A stretch of DNA of 64,000 nt from Oscillatoria salina IIICB1. Its GTDB lineage: Bacteria; Cyanobacteriota; Cyanobacteriia; Cyanobacteriales; SIO1D9. The position numbers and the translations under genes are program-made. Positions 44,873 through 54,145 of this stretch are shown here, piece by piece (position 1 is the first letter of the stretch; the number at the start of each line of letters is the position of its first letter). Location of the stretch: the NCBI RefSeq assembly GCF_020144665.1, contig NZ_JAAHBQ010000117.1:62001-126000 (forward strand), given 5' to 3'. The notes below the pieces were generated by a model. The model worked only from the letters and a program-made list of their open reading frames with translations, was not told the DNA's origin and searched no databases.

Positions 44873-47800
44873 ATGAAACTTTGGCGAAAACTTTGGGAAA
44901 CACTCAACACCGAAATTACTATTCCTTGGGACGAAACAATTCAAGGTAGTGTCGAAGCTGGAAAAAACGTCTTAGAATTAGCAAAAGCGTTGCGAGAAAA
45001 TCAAGATGCGGAAGCCTTAGCCCCCTTAGTTGGTCGCCTTGACTCGCTGCTCGATGTGTTAGACTCACCCTTAGTAGAAGTTGCGGGTGCGGCTTTACCT
45101 TTCGTTTCCATCGCTACGGGAACAATCAAATTTATTGTTGAGAAAAGCCACAAAGAGCCAAGTTTAGAAACGAGCATCGCCTTAGTTAGTCAGGCGGCAT
45201 ATTTGGAGAGTTTCCGGCAGTTTCTTGGTGAACATCCAGAAGTTAAAAATCAGTTAGAAAATACTCCCGCTTCCCAAGAAGTTGCTCGAAAACTGAGACA
45301 ATTAGGACAAAACTTAGAAGTAAACGGTCAAGAAATTGAATTTAACGAAAAATACGCTAAAGAAACCTTGATTTGTTTTCATGAGTCGCCTTTAGCGAAA
45401 GTATTTAATCCTCTGCTCGCGGCGCGGTTGCAAGAGTCAGGGCTGACGGAAAACGAGGCAAAAATTGTTACCGAAAGAGTTTCGCGAAACACTCATCGCT
45501 ATTTGAAAGCAACGGTTGCGGAAATTAAAGATAAAGTGCCGCGTTTAGCCGCAGTTTATGGCGAAGGTTGGCAGCGAGATTTAGAAATTTACTCTAGTTT
45601 GGATAACTATTTACAAGATGTCATTGCCAAGAAACCTTTAGAAACTGTATTTGATGAAAAGTTTACTTTCCAAGACATTTATGTACCCTTGGAGGTGAAA
45701 CCTGTAAAAAGTGGTGAAGTAGACGAAGATGCTGCTGCCGAGAATATCGAAGCTTGGGCAAAAAATTTACTTCTAGATGAAACTAAACAAAGAAAAATTT
45801 TATTCATTCAAGGAGGTCCCGGACGGGGAAAAAGTGTTTTTTGTCGAATGTTTGCCGACTGGGTAAGGCGCGAATTACACCCAATTTATACACCAATTTT
45901 AATTCGTTTGCGAGATGTACGCGATTTGAAACAAGATTTTGATGAGACTCTCAGTGCGGCTGTTGGTTGGGATTTTGTGAAGAATGACAAAGGTTGGTTG
46001 ACAGAAAGAAATACGCGCTTTTTGTTTTTCTTAGATGGCTTTGATGAGTTACTTTTAGAACGAGGCGCGAGTAATGCCCTGAAACAGTTTTTAGACCAAA
46101 TTGAGCAGTTTCAGCGACACTGCAACGAAAATAACGAACGCGGACATCGTGTTTTGGTGACGGGTAGACCCCTGGCTTTGTATGGAATTGAGCGCTTGAT
46201 GCCGGGAAATTTGGCGCGAGTGAGTATTGTTCCGATGAGTGAGGAAATTCAACAACAGTGGTTGGAGAAATGGCAAAATGTTGTTGCAGAAAACCCCGAT
46301 CTTGCGGAAGAGAAAACTAAGCAATTTCAGCAATTTTTAGCAGATGCAAATTGTCCCGCACAAGTAAAGGAACTAGCCCAAGAACCTTTGTTGCTTTACC
46401 TCCTAGCAGCTATGTATCGTGACAATCAGATTAAGGCGCAAGATTTCGCTGAAGCTAGCCAAGGTGGGGCAAAAGTGCTGATTTATGAGTCAGCTTTGGA
46501 CTGGGTACTGAACAAGCAGCGCACTACAGAAGCAGGAAGAAATCTTAATCTTGATTTGACTAATTTAGAACCAGAAGATTTACGCAGTATTCTCGCCGAA
46601 GCGGGGTTGTGTGTAGTGCAGTCGGGACGGGAATATGCTGCTATTGCCGCGATTAAAAGCCGTTTGGAAGAAAAAGAAGACGAAGCCGCAAAAAAATTGC
46701 TGACAGCAGCCCAGGAAAGTGAAGAACCTCTGAAAAATGCTTTGGCTGCTTTTTATCTGAAGTCGGTAGCGGGGGCAGAAAATTCCGTTGAGTTTTTCCA
46801 TAAGAGTTTCGGTGAGTTTTTGTGCGCCGAACGGATGGTGGAAAGTTTGCAGGAGTGGACGACTAAAACTGGTAAGCGGCGCAAAACTTACGAAACTTTG
46901 ACCTCAGTATTAGATTGGCAAGTTTACGATTTATTTGGTTATGGTAACTTGACGCAGGAAATTGTCGAGTATGTGATGGCATTATTGGAGAAAGAACAGA
47001 CTGATTTAGCAGTGCTATTTGAGCGTCTCAATGATTTTTATTTGCGCTGGAGTGATGGCGAGTTTATTGAAGCTACCAACGAGACGTTACCGCAGAAAAA
47101 GGCGAGACATTTACAAATTGAGCGTGGACAGCGAGAAGTTGATATTTATGCCGGGTTGAATGTTTTAATTTTGTTGCTTGAGTTGCATCGCTACGCTAAG
47201 TCTGGTGACAAAGGGCAGATTGATTTTCATCCTTGCGGTAAACCAGGTACAGATGATTTTGATGAGACGCGACTACTACGCATTTTTGGTTACAGTCAGT
47301 GTTTAGGCGCTTTTGCTTATTTGGAAATACTAGGTAAGTTTTTCCGTCGCGCAGACCTCAGAGGTGCAGACCTCACGGGCGCAGATCTCACAGGTGCAGA
47401 CCTCAGAAGCGCAGACCTCAGAAGCGCAGACCTCAGTGACGCAATCCTCAGAAGTGCAGTCCTCAGAAGTGCAGTCCTCAGAAGTGCAGACCTCAGTGAC
47501 GCAAACCTCACAGGTGCAGACCTCAGAAGCGCAGACCTCAGTGAGGCAATCCTTAGAAGCGCAGACCTTAGAAGTGCAGATTTCAGTGAGACAATCCTCA
47601 GAAGTGCAGATTTCAGTGAGGCAAACCTCAGTGGCGCAAACCTCAGAAGTGCAGTCCTCAGTGACGCAAACCTCACAGGTGCAAACCTCAGTGACTCAAA
47701 CCTCAGTGACTCAAACCTCAGTGGCGCAAACCTCAGAAGCGCAAACCTCAGAAACGCAAACCTCAGTGGCGCAGACCTCAGAAGCGCAAACCTCAGTGGC

Positions 47801-47941
47801 GCAGACCTCAGTGGCGCAGACCTCAGTGGCGCAAACCTCAGTGGCGCAGACCTCAGTGGTGTGCTATGGGATAGTTACACAATATGGTCAAATGCAATCA
47901 ACTTGCACGAAGCTGAGAACGTACCAGAGGGTCTTCTGTAG
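44873..47941 (+). CDS. NACHT-domain STAND NTPase with C-terminal pentapeptide repeats
   Basis: A 1022-aa protein. An N-terminal helical domain (about 1-270) contains AGAALPFVSIATGTIKF; no known effector motif was recognised. The NACHT ATPase follows: Walker A GGPGRGKSVF (about 314-323), Walker B FLFFLDGFDELL (Asp about 388) and GHRVLVTGRP. A winged-helix/helical part runs to about 820, including SVEFFHKSFGEFLCAERM, as in other NACHT proteins. Residues about 825-1000 are roughly 35 A(D/N)LxxA pentapeptide units forming a right-handed beta-helix. NACHT proteins of bacteria often act in phage sensing (family knowledge). No nearby gene is an obvious partner. Confidence 0.88.
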   Translation: MKLWRKLWETLNTEITIPWDETIQGSVEAGKNVLELAKALRENQDAEALAPLVGRLDSLLDVLDSPLVEVAGAALPFVSIATGTIKFIVEKSHKEPSLETSIALVSQAAYLESFRQFLGEHPEVKNQLENTPASQEVARKLRQLGQNLEVNGQEIEFNEKYAKETLICFHESPLAKVFNPLLAARLQESGLTENEAKIVTERVSRNTHRYLKATVAEIKDKVPRLAAVYGEGWQRDLEIYSSLDNYLQDVIAKKPLETVFDEKFTFQDIYVPLEVKPVKSGEVDEDAAAENIEAWAKNLLLDETKQRKILFIQGGPGRGKSVFCRMFADWVRRELHPIYTPILIRLRDVRDLKQDFDETLSAAVGWDFVKNDKGWLTERNTRFLFFLDGFDELLLERGASNALKQFLDQIEQFQRHCNENNERGHRVLVTGRPLALYGIERLMPGNLARVSIVPMSEEIQQQWLEKWQNVVAENPDLAEEKTKQFQQFLADANCPAQVKELAQEPLLLYLLAAMYRDNQIKAQDFAEASQGGAKVLIYESALDWVLNKQRTTEAGRNLNLDLTNLEPEDLRSILAEAGLCVVQSGREYAAIAAIKSRLEEKEDEAAKKLLTAAQESEEPLKNALAAFYLKSVAGAENSVEFFHKSFGEFLCAERMVESLQEWTTKTGKRRKTYETLTSVLDWQVYDLFGYGNLTQEIVEYVMALLEKEQTDLAVLFERLNDFYLRWSDGEFIEATNETLPQKKARHLQIERGQREVDIYAGLNVLILLLELHRYAKSGDKGQIDFHPCGKPGTDDFDETRLLRIFGYSQCLGAFAYLEILGKFFRRADLRGADLTGADLTGADLRSADLRSADLSDAILRSAVLRSAVLRSADLSDANLTGADLRSADLSEAILRSADLRSADFSETILRSADFSEANLSGANLRSAVLSDANLTGANLSDSNLSDSNLSGANLRSANLRNANLSGADLRSANLSGADLSGADLSGANLSGADLSGVLWDSYTIWSNAINLHEAENVPEGLL
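47346..47860 (+). repeat. 15-bp tandem repeat encoding the pentapeptide helix
   Basis: About 34 units of a 15-bp repeat of type GCAGACCTCAGAAGC / GCAAACCTCAGTGGC. DNA identity between units is high, and the region is free of stops in at least one other forward frame and on the opposite strand. This points to recent expansion or homogenisation. Confidence 0.85.
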
Positions 47942-47984
47942 TTAATCGCTGATGACAATTTATAATTGTTTTCTAATGTTTCAG

Positions 47985-48185
47985 CGATTTTGGTCTATTG
48001 TCTCAGAATGTCATGCTGAATGAAATCCTGAACGAAGTGAAGGATTGAATGTTCGCGTAGCGTTCTCAAAGAGTAGCATCTCTAGACAAAGTTGTATCGA
48101 GATTCTACCCTACGGGTTCCGCTTTAGCGGTACGCTACTCTGCGAGAAGCCGCTAGCGCGTCTACGCTCAGAATGACAATTGTTG
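47985..48185. repeat. Dispersed imperfect palindromic repeat of cyanobacterial type
   Basis: Between the NACHT gene and DUF433 there is a patch with TCAGAATGTCAT, TTCGCGTAGCG, CCGCTTTAGCGG, GTACGCTACTCTGCGAG, CGCTAGCGCGTCTACG and TCAGAATGACAAT. It is rich in short palindromes and flanked by related sequences. It matches the style of small dispersed repeats in cyanobacterial intergenic DNA. No coding frame. Confidence 0.6.
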
Positions 48186-48211
48186 GCGATGTTGTAAAGT
48201 GAAATTGCCAC

Positions 48212-48526
48212 TTAAATTAGTCCTTTCATACGCATTCTTACTACGAAAGGAGAAGGAGATGCTGTAGATTTTTCTTGCTTTACTTCTTCCCATTCGCGAC
48301 GAATTTCTGCCTCGATTTCATCTTGAAAGTCAAAATAATAAGCCATTGCTGCGTGAGCTTCTGATAATTTGAGATAGGGGTGTTGGCGACACATTTCTTC
48401 GACAGACCAACCGTAAGCAAGATAGTCCATAACAATTTGAGCAACGCGGATGCGGGGTATGCGTTTTAATCTCGCAGATTGGTTTTCTGGTTTTTCGAGA
48501 TGAGGATAAATAACTTCGGAGGTCAT
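48212..48526 (-). CDS. DUF433 antitoxin-like protein (orphan)
   Basis: From ATG 48526 (a TTG nine codons earlier is less likely) it is 104 aa. The DUF433 core reads RIRVAQIVMDYLAYGWSVEEM, then HPYLKLSEAHAAMAYYFD. In cyanobacteria DUF433 proteins usually precede a DUF5615 PIN-like toxin gene. No such gene follows on the minus strand; the downstream sequence is the dispersed repeat. So it is an unpaired antitoxin or a gene with another role. Confidence 0.8.
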   Translation of the reverse strand: MTSEVIYPHLEKPENQSARLKRIPRIRVAQIVMDYLAYGWSVEEMCRQHPYLKLSEAHAAMAYYFDFQDEIEAEIRREWEEVKQEKSTASPSPFVVRMRMKGLI

Positions 48527-48574
48527 AGCGTTTACAAGCTCTCTTGGTGTCAATTATAGTCAGAATAAATTTTA

Positions 48575-50593
48575 TTAAACGGGTTCGCTGTTGTTATCGA
48601 GTTTGCCTTGAATTAAATCCCGGAAAGCTGCTAATTCGGCGGCGTTACCGACGACCATTAATTTATCCCCGGAACGCAAAATTGTCTCGCCTTTGGGATA
48701 ATAAATTGTTTGTTGGTGTTGTTGAATTGTCATGACTGTGGCTCCGGTCAAATTGCGAATATTGGCTGCGGCTAAGGTACGATTATCTAAGGGAGAATTC
48801 GCAGGTAAAGTTAGCCATTCGTTTTTCAATTCGGGGGCGACTTCTCTTAAGTCTTTTTGTAATAATTCATCAGCACGTTCGGGGCGAATTGTCAAGTATC
48901 TGCCGCGACGAATAGCGCTAATTACTGACTGAATTTGGTTTTGGGTTACACCGAGGGTGGAAAGCATATGTGCGCCCATTTCGAGGGCGGCTTCAAATTC
49001 GGGTTGGACGACTTCACGGGCTCCTAGTTGCGTGAGGAGGTCAATTTCGCTGTTTTCGTGAGAACGGGCGACGATATCAAGCTCTGGGGCTAGTTTGAGG
49101 GCGCGTTTGAGGAGTAGTCTGGTACTATTAGGATCGGGAAGTGCGATCGCTAATGCCTTGGCTTTCTCTAAATGAGCTTTTTCTAAGACTAATTCTGAGT
49201 CTCCGTCACCAAATAAGTAAGGAATTTGTTCGGTTTTTAAGCGTTTAATTGCTGCTTCGCTATTTTCGATTACTAATACTTGATATCCTTGAGATTTGAG
49301 AATATTAACTACTACTTGTCCGACTCTTCCATAACCTGCAACAACGACATGGTTATTAATTTTTTCGGGGATTGATAAGTCTTTGAGATCGCGAAACTTG
49401 CGGAGATAATTTGCTAAAATAGGGAGATTAGCTATTTTTTCAGCAAGACGAGGCGATAATTTTAAACCTATGGGAGTTAGGACTAATGTAATAGCTGTAG
49501 TTCCTAAAATCAGCAAGTATTTTTCCTGAGAAATAAACCCTTGTTCTAGCCCCACTAAAGCTAAAACAAAGGAAAATTCCCCAATTTGATTTAAGCCAAA
49601 AGCAGAAATTACTGCCGTTTTAAATGAGTAACCAAACTTTAAAACAATGGGTAAAATAATTATTGCTTTGCCTAGCATAACAATTGTTACTAAACTGATA
49701 ATTATCCCTAAATTATCAAGTAAAATACTTGGATCAATTAGCATTCCAATCGAAGCAAAAAATAAGCTGGCAAAAGTGTCGCGCAAAGGCAATATTTTCG
49801 CTAAAGCTTGGTCAGCATAATCAATTTCGGCAATCATTAAACCAGCGACAAAAGCCCCCATTTCAATGGAAATTCCCAGACTAGCAGTAATTAAAGCCAC
49901 ACCCAAACAAAGCGCAATTACAGTAAGCAGAAATAACTCGCTACTTTCAGTAGAAGCAATATTTTTAATTACTTTTGGAACAATCCAACGCCCAACTGCG
50001 ATCGCCGCAGCTAAAAATAAACTAATCTTGAGGAAAGCTGCTAATAATGCTGTTCCTAAATCGGCTGGTTGATTCAGTGCTGGTAAAATTGCTAACATTA
50101 GCCCTAAAGCTAAATCTTGAGCAATTAAAATACCAAGCATAACTTGACCGTGTAAAGTATTGACTTCACCTCGTTCAGTGAGCGTTTTTAGCACTACAGC
50201 AGTGGAAGAAAGAGAAAGAATCGCACCGAGAAAGATACCTTGAACGATTCCTTCTACCCAACCAACTAAAGTAGCTAAAATTGCTACTAAAGCGACAGTT
50301 AAACCAATTTGTAAAACACTACCTTTAAGGGCGATATCTTTAACTCGTTTGAGTTCCGCGAGGGAAAATTCTACACCGAGGGCGAATAATAATAAAGCTA
50401 CGCCAATTTCGGCTAAAGGTTCAATTTGTTCGACTTCATTTAATAATTTAAGTCCAAAAGGTCCGACAACTACTCCACTGAGGAGATAACCTAAAAGTAC
50501 AGGTTGACGCAAGCGATTTGCACAATAACCTCCTAGTGCAGAAGCTCCCAGAACGATAGTAAGATCCAAAATAAAATTGTGTCCGGCTGCCAT
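48575..50593 (-). CDS. CPA2 monovalent cation:proton antiporter with TrkA-N/TrkA-C (KefB-like)
   Basis: A 672-aa protein. About 12 membrane helices (5-385) form the Na+/H+-exchanger fold, with GVEFSLAELKR and GISIEMGAFVAGLMIAE. A TrkA-N Rossmann domain follows (about 415-535), with VVAGYGRVGQVVVNILK. TrkA-C (about 585-665) ends the protein, with LRSGDKLMVVGNAAEL. The last two domains bind nucleotide or small ligands to gate K+ or Na+ exchange. No ancillary KefF/KefG-type gene is adjacent. It is separated from the Ser/Thr kinase upstream by about 90 bp. Confidence 0.92.
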   Translation of the reverse strand: MAAGHNFILDLTIVLGASALGGYCANRLRQPVLLGYLLSGVVVGPFGLKLLNEVEQIEPLAEIGVALLLFALGVEFSLAELKRVKDIALKGSVLQIGLTVALVAILATLVGWVEGIVQGIFLGAILSLSSTAVVLKTLTERGEVNTLHGQVMLGILIAQDLALGLMLAILPALNQPADLGTALLAAFLKISLFLAAAIAVGRWIVPKVIKNIASTESSELFLLTVIALCLGVALITASLGISIEMGAFVAGLMIAEIDYADQALAKILPLRDTFASLFFASIGMLIDPSILLDNLGIIISLVTIVMLGKAIIILPIVLKFGYSFKTAVISAFGLNQIGEFSFVLALVGLEQGFISQEKYLLILGTTAITLVLTPIGLKLSPRLAEKIANLPILANYLRKFRDLKDLSIPEKINNHVVVAGYGRVGQVVVNILKSQGYQVLVIENSEAAIKRLKTEQIPYLFGDGDSELVLEKAHLEKAKALAIALPDPNSTRLLLKRALKLAPELDIVARSHENSEIDLLTQLGAREVVQPEFEAALEMGAHMLSTLGVTQNQIQSVISAIRRGRYLTIRPERADELLQKDLREVAPELKNEWLTLPANSPLDNRTLAAANIRNLTGATVMTIQQHQQTIYYPKGETILRSGDKLMVVGNAAELAAFRDLIQGKLDNNSEPV

Positions 50594-50681
50594 ATTTTTT
50601 TGCTCTGGGGAAGTTTGCTAAGTAAGGTTAAATTAATTATTATTCAAGCTGAATTAATTTCTGGGATTAGTAAAAAGGAGA

Positions 50682-51788
50682 TTAGATGGAGTTATTCTGG
50701 TTATATAACTGATTTCTAATTTCGCGAATTTTGCGTGCTTGTTGTCTTTTTTGGAAACGGCTTTTCCATTCTCGGATAGCTTTACCAGTTCTTTGTGCAT
50801 AAGAAAGAGAATGAGATGGGGTTTCAGTTTCGGGTTCGGGTTCTGATGTCGGTTGATTTTTCACAGTCATGCAATGAGTTAAGTCTGGTTGAGATGGTTG
50901 AGGTTCTAAATCTCGGATAATAGCGGCTGCGTTTTGATAGCGCTGTTGAACATTAACTTTGAGCATTTTGTCTAAAATTTGCCCAAAGGAAGGACTTACT
51001 TCCACAGTATCACGCCAAATAATTTCTCCGGTGCGGCGATCGCTGTCGAAATCTAAGGGTGCTTTGGCTGTGAGTAAGTATAAACAAGTGACACCGAGTG
51101 CATAAAGATCGCTAGCATAAACAGGACGCAAGCAAAATTGTTCGGGGGGTGCAAATCCTACTGTCCCGATAAAGTTGGTGGTTACTGACTTAAAACTGGT
51201 ATCTCCGACGTTGGTTAATTGTTCTTTTACTGCACCAAAGTCAATCAAAACTAATCTCCCATCGTCTTGGCAGCGAATGATATTTTGTGGTTTAATATCT
51301 CGGTGAATTACGCCTTTACTGTGAATGTATTGCAGTGCAGGAAGCATTTGCCGTAAAAATTGTTTGACGGCATTTTCTGACTGACAACCGTAGCGCCTAA
51401 CTAATCTTGCCAGAGTTATACCCCGGACGTATTCTTGAACGAGAAAAAAATCCTCTTCCAAGACAAAATAGTCTAATAGTAAAGGAATTTGCGAGTGACT
51501 TCCTAATAAAGAAAGGGTTTTCGCCTCTCGCTTGAAGCGTTGACGGGCAGTGGCTAAGGCAGATGTATTATTAATTTTGGGACAGAGTTGCTTAATGACG
51601 CATAAGGGATTACCAGGTAAAACTGTATTCCGGGCTAAAAAAGTTACGCCGAAGCCACCTCTACCTAGCATCCGTAAAATTAGGTAGCGATCGCGAAATA
51701 ATTTTTCTTGACCACAAAGCTGACCGAGAAGAGTATCCTGGAGAATGTCGGAATGAAACGAAGATAGGTTAGGGCGAGGAAAATTCAT
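50682..51788 (-). CDS. Ser/Thr protein kinase (soluble)
   Basis: 368 aa. The kinase domain is complete: GRGGFGVTF (about 42-50), Lys66 in CVIKQL, HRDIKPQN (Asp164) and DFGAVKE (Asp183), then a P+1 loop GTVGFAPPEQF. After residue about 300 there is a short acidic TPSEPEPETETPSH linker and a basic tail (KSRFQKRQQARKIREIR). No membrane helix is visible, unlike the other kinase in this window. Target unknown. Confidence 0.9.
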   Translation of the reverse strand: MNFPRPNLSSFHSDILQDTLLGQLCGQEKLFRDRYLILRMLGRGGFGVTFLARNTVLPGNPLCVIKQLCPKINNTSALATARQRFKREAKTLSLLGSHSQIPLLLDYFVLEEDFFLVQEYVRGITLARLVRRYGCQSENAVKQFLRQMLPALQYIHSKGVIHRDIKPQNIIRCQDDGRLVLIDFGAVKEQLTNVGDTSFKSVTTNFIGTVGFAPPEQFCLRPVYASDLYALGVTCLYLLTAKAPLDFDSDRRTGEIIWRDTVEVSPSFGQILDKMLKVNVQQRYQNAAAIIRDLEPQPSQPDLTHCMTVKNQPTSEPEPETETPSHSLSYAQRTGKAIREWKSRFQKRQQARKIREIRNQLYNQNNSI

Positions 51789-51947
51789 AGCCTGTTCTTG
51801 ACGGGAGAGTTTAGAGTCGCAAGCTTAGTTCTGCTCTTAGTTTAGGCAAAATTTTCACCGACTACTATTAATCTTTTGAGGGAAAGGTAAACTGGGGACA
51901 GGATTTGACTATAATACCGATCTGATGGGAAGTTATAAAGTAACAAG

Positions 51948-52697
51948 ATGAGTTTACATCCTCAACTAGTAAAGGCTTTTGCCCAAAAGAATGCTCTCAA
52001 AGTTATTAGCGGCTTGAATAATTTTGACTCTCAGAGCGTGGCTGCGGTGGTTAAGGCGGCTACCGCAGGTGGTGCAACTTTTGTCGATTTGGCGGCAGAT
52101 CCCGATCTTGTCCGCATGGCGCGTCAGTTGACTGATTTACCAATTTGTGTTTCGGCTGTGGAACCGCAGTTATTTGTAGAAGCGATCGCTGCTGGTGCGG
52201 ATTTGATTGAAATTGGTAATTTTGATAGTTTTTACGCCCAAGGAAGACGTTTTGAAGCGGCTGAAGTTTTGCAGTTAACGAAAGAAACGCGATCGCTGCT
52301 TCGGGATGTTACTCTTTCGGTGACGGTTCCTCATATTCTGGAACTCGATCGCCAAGTACAATTGGCTGAGGAGTTGGTTGCTGCGGGTGCTGATATTATT
52401 CAAACTGAAGGCGGTACGAGTAGCAGTCCTCAACATCCTGGTACTCTGGGTTTGATCGAAAAAGCTGCACCTACTTTAGCGGCGGCTTATAGCATTTCTC
52501 AGGCTGTTGATGTGCCTGTTTTATGTGCTTCTGGTTTGTCTAATGTTACTGCACCAATGGCGATCGCTGCTGGTGCTAGTGGTGTTGGAGTTGGTTCGGC
52601 GATTAATCAACTCGATAATGAAGTAGCTATGGTGGCTGTGGTTCGCGGTTTGGTGGATGCTTTGGCTACTGCGAAAACTAATCGAGTTCTTTCCTAA
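51948..52697 (+). CDS. DUF561 protein, homologue of plastid Ycf23
   Basis: A 249-aa TIM-barrel-like protein. Conserved segments LKVISGLNNFDSQSVAAVVKAA, GADLIEIGNFDSFYAQGR, IIQTEGGTSSSPQHPG and VGSAINQLDNEVAM fit the DUF561/Ycf23 family, encoded in cyanobacterial and red-algal plastid genomes. Function is not established. It is transcribed divergently from the kinase gene and ends before a repeat-rich intergenic segment. Confidence 0.88.
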   Translation: MSLHPQLVKAFAQKNALKVISGLNNFDSQSVAAVVKAATAGGATFVDLAADPDLVRMARQLTDLPICVSAVEPQLFVEAIAAGADLIEIGNFDSFYAQGRRFEAAEVLQLTKETRSLLRDVTLSVTVPHILELDRQVQLAEELVAAGADIIQTEGGTSSSPQHPGTLGLIEKAAPTLAAAYSISQAVDVPVLCASGLSNVTAPMAIAAGASGVGVGSAINQLDNEVAMVAVVRGLVDALATAKTNRVLS

Positions 52698-52872
52698 CCT
52701 AACCCCCTAACCCCCTTTCCTCCTAGGGAAGGGGGAGACAAGGAAGAGGGGGAGGACAAGGGAGAAGGGGGAGACAAGGAGGAGTTAAGGGATAAACGGA
52801 TAACTGTTCACTGTTCACTGGTCACTGTTCACTGTTCACTGATAACTGTTCACTGATAACTGAACCCAATCC
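52698..52872. repeat. Short-tandem repeats (purine-rich, then TTCACTG-type heptamers)
   Basis: First a run of GGGGGAGACAAGGA-like purine-rich repeats, then repeated CACTGTT, TTCACTG and GATAACTG heptamer-like units. It matches the short tandemly repeated repetitive (STRR) sequences known from filamentous cyanobacteria. It fills the gap between DUF561 and the aminotransferase gene. Confidence 0.75.
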
Positions 52873-52879
52873 CCAATCC

Positions 52880-54034
52880 CTAAGACAAAGAAGCATAGCT
52901 TTTAACTTCTACCAAACAATCTTTCAGCGCGTAAACTACTTGTTGTTGTTCTGCAAAGGAAAGTTCGGGGAACATTGGTAAAGACAAAACTTCGTTCGCG
53001 GCTTGTTCGGCAATGGGGAAGTTTCCTTGCTGATATCCTAATTGTTGATACACAGGTTGTAAGTGTAAGGGTAAAGGATAATAAACCATTGTCGTAATTC
53101 CTAATTCTCCGAGTTGCTGGCGGATTTTGTCGCGCAATTTGGGAGATTTTTCTTGACAATTTACCCGAATTGTGTACTGGTTCCAAACCGATTTAGCTGC
53201 GGGTAGCACTTGGGGAAGTTTAATTCCGGGAAGGTTTTCCAGAAGCTTTTGATACTGTTGAGCTAACTGATTTCGTTGTTGATTCCAGCGATCGAGATAA
53301 GCTAGTTTAACTTGTAGGATCGCTGCTTGAATGCTGTCGAGACGAGAATTAATGCCATTAACTTGGTGATAATAGCGATCGCTTCTACCATGATCGGCGA
53401 CAATGCGCATTTGTGCCGCAATTTCGGGATTATTGGTGGTTGCTATTCCCCCATCACCACAAGCAGCTAAATTTTTCGTCGGATAGAAGCTAAAACAACC
53501 GATATCGCCGATCGTACCCACTTTAGCACCTGCCCATTCCGCCCCGGTTGCTTGAGCGCAATCTTCGATGACAAAGAGATGGTTTGCTTTCGCAACCTGC
53601 ATTAATTCAGTCATATTCGCAGGTTGTCCGAACAAATGAACCGGAATAATTGCCTTTGTTTGCTTAGTAATAGCGGCAGTGAGATGATTAATATCGAGAT
53701 TAAACGTCTGGGGATCGATATCGACAAATACGGGTTTAGCACCCACAGCCGCGATCGCTTCAGCCGTTGCAATAAAAGTAAAGGGTGTGGTAATTACTTC
53801 ATCTCCTGCGCCGATTTTTAAGGCTCTCAGGGCAAGATAAAGCGCATCTGTGCCAGAATTGCAGGAAACAGCACGATCTACGCCTAAATAAGCAGCAAAT
53901 TGTTGCTCAAAATCTGTTACCGCAGTACCACCGATATAACGACCAGAATAAAGGATATCGAGAACTGCCGTCCCGACTTCCTCTCTAATAAGTTTGTATT
54001 GTCTTGTTAAATCAACAGGAGGTATTTTATTCAC
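52880..54034 (-). CDS. DegT/DnrJ/EryC1/StrS-family aminotransferase
   Basis: A 384-aa PLP enzyme. The cofactor Lys is at 187 in FSFYPTKNLAACGDGG; Asp158 in VIEDCAQATGAE pairs with the pyridine nitrogen; NSGTDALYLAL (about 59-69) binds phosphate. The family transaminates nucleotide-linked keto-sugars for surface polysaccharides or secondary metabolites. No sugar nucleotide dehydratase is next to it, so the exact substrate is open. Confidence 0.9.
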   Translation of the reverse strand: MNKIPPVDLTRQYKLIREEVGTAVLDILYSGRYIGGTAVTDFEQQFAAYLGVDRAVSCNSGTDALYLALRALKIGAGDEVITTPFTFIATAEAIAAVGAKPVFVDIDPQTFNLDINHLTAAITKQTKAIIPVHLFGQPANMTELMQVAKANHLFVIEDCAQATGAEWAGAKVGTIGDIGCFSFYPTKNLAACGDGGIATTNNPEIAAQMRIVADHGRSDRYYHQVNGINSRLDSIQAAILQVKLAYLDRWNQQRNQLAQQYQKLLENLPGIKLPQVLPAAKSVWNQYTIRVNCQEKSPKLRDKIRQQLGELGITTMVYYPLPLHLQPVYQQLGYQQGNFPIAEQAANEVLSLPMFPELSFAEQQQVVYALKDCLVEVKSYASLS

Positions 54035-54145
54035 TCGCTCTCACCAACAGGTTTTACCTATAAAAGCAAATTTTGCCTAAAAAGGGAATATTAGCACAAC
54101 ATTGTCTTATTTTTTAGAGAATGCTTCCAGGACGAGATTGTTTCA

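Noticed and set aside
47317..47945. Long open frames on the minus strand and in another plus frame within the pentapeptide region
   Set aside because: They result from the 15-bp repeat period, which keeps stop codons out of other frames; the A(D/N)LxxA frame is the real one.
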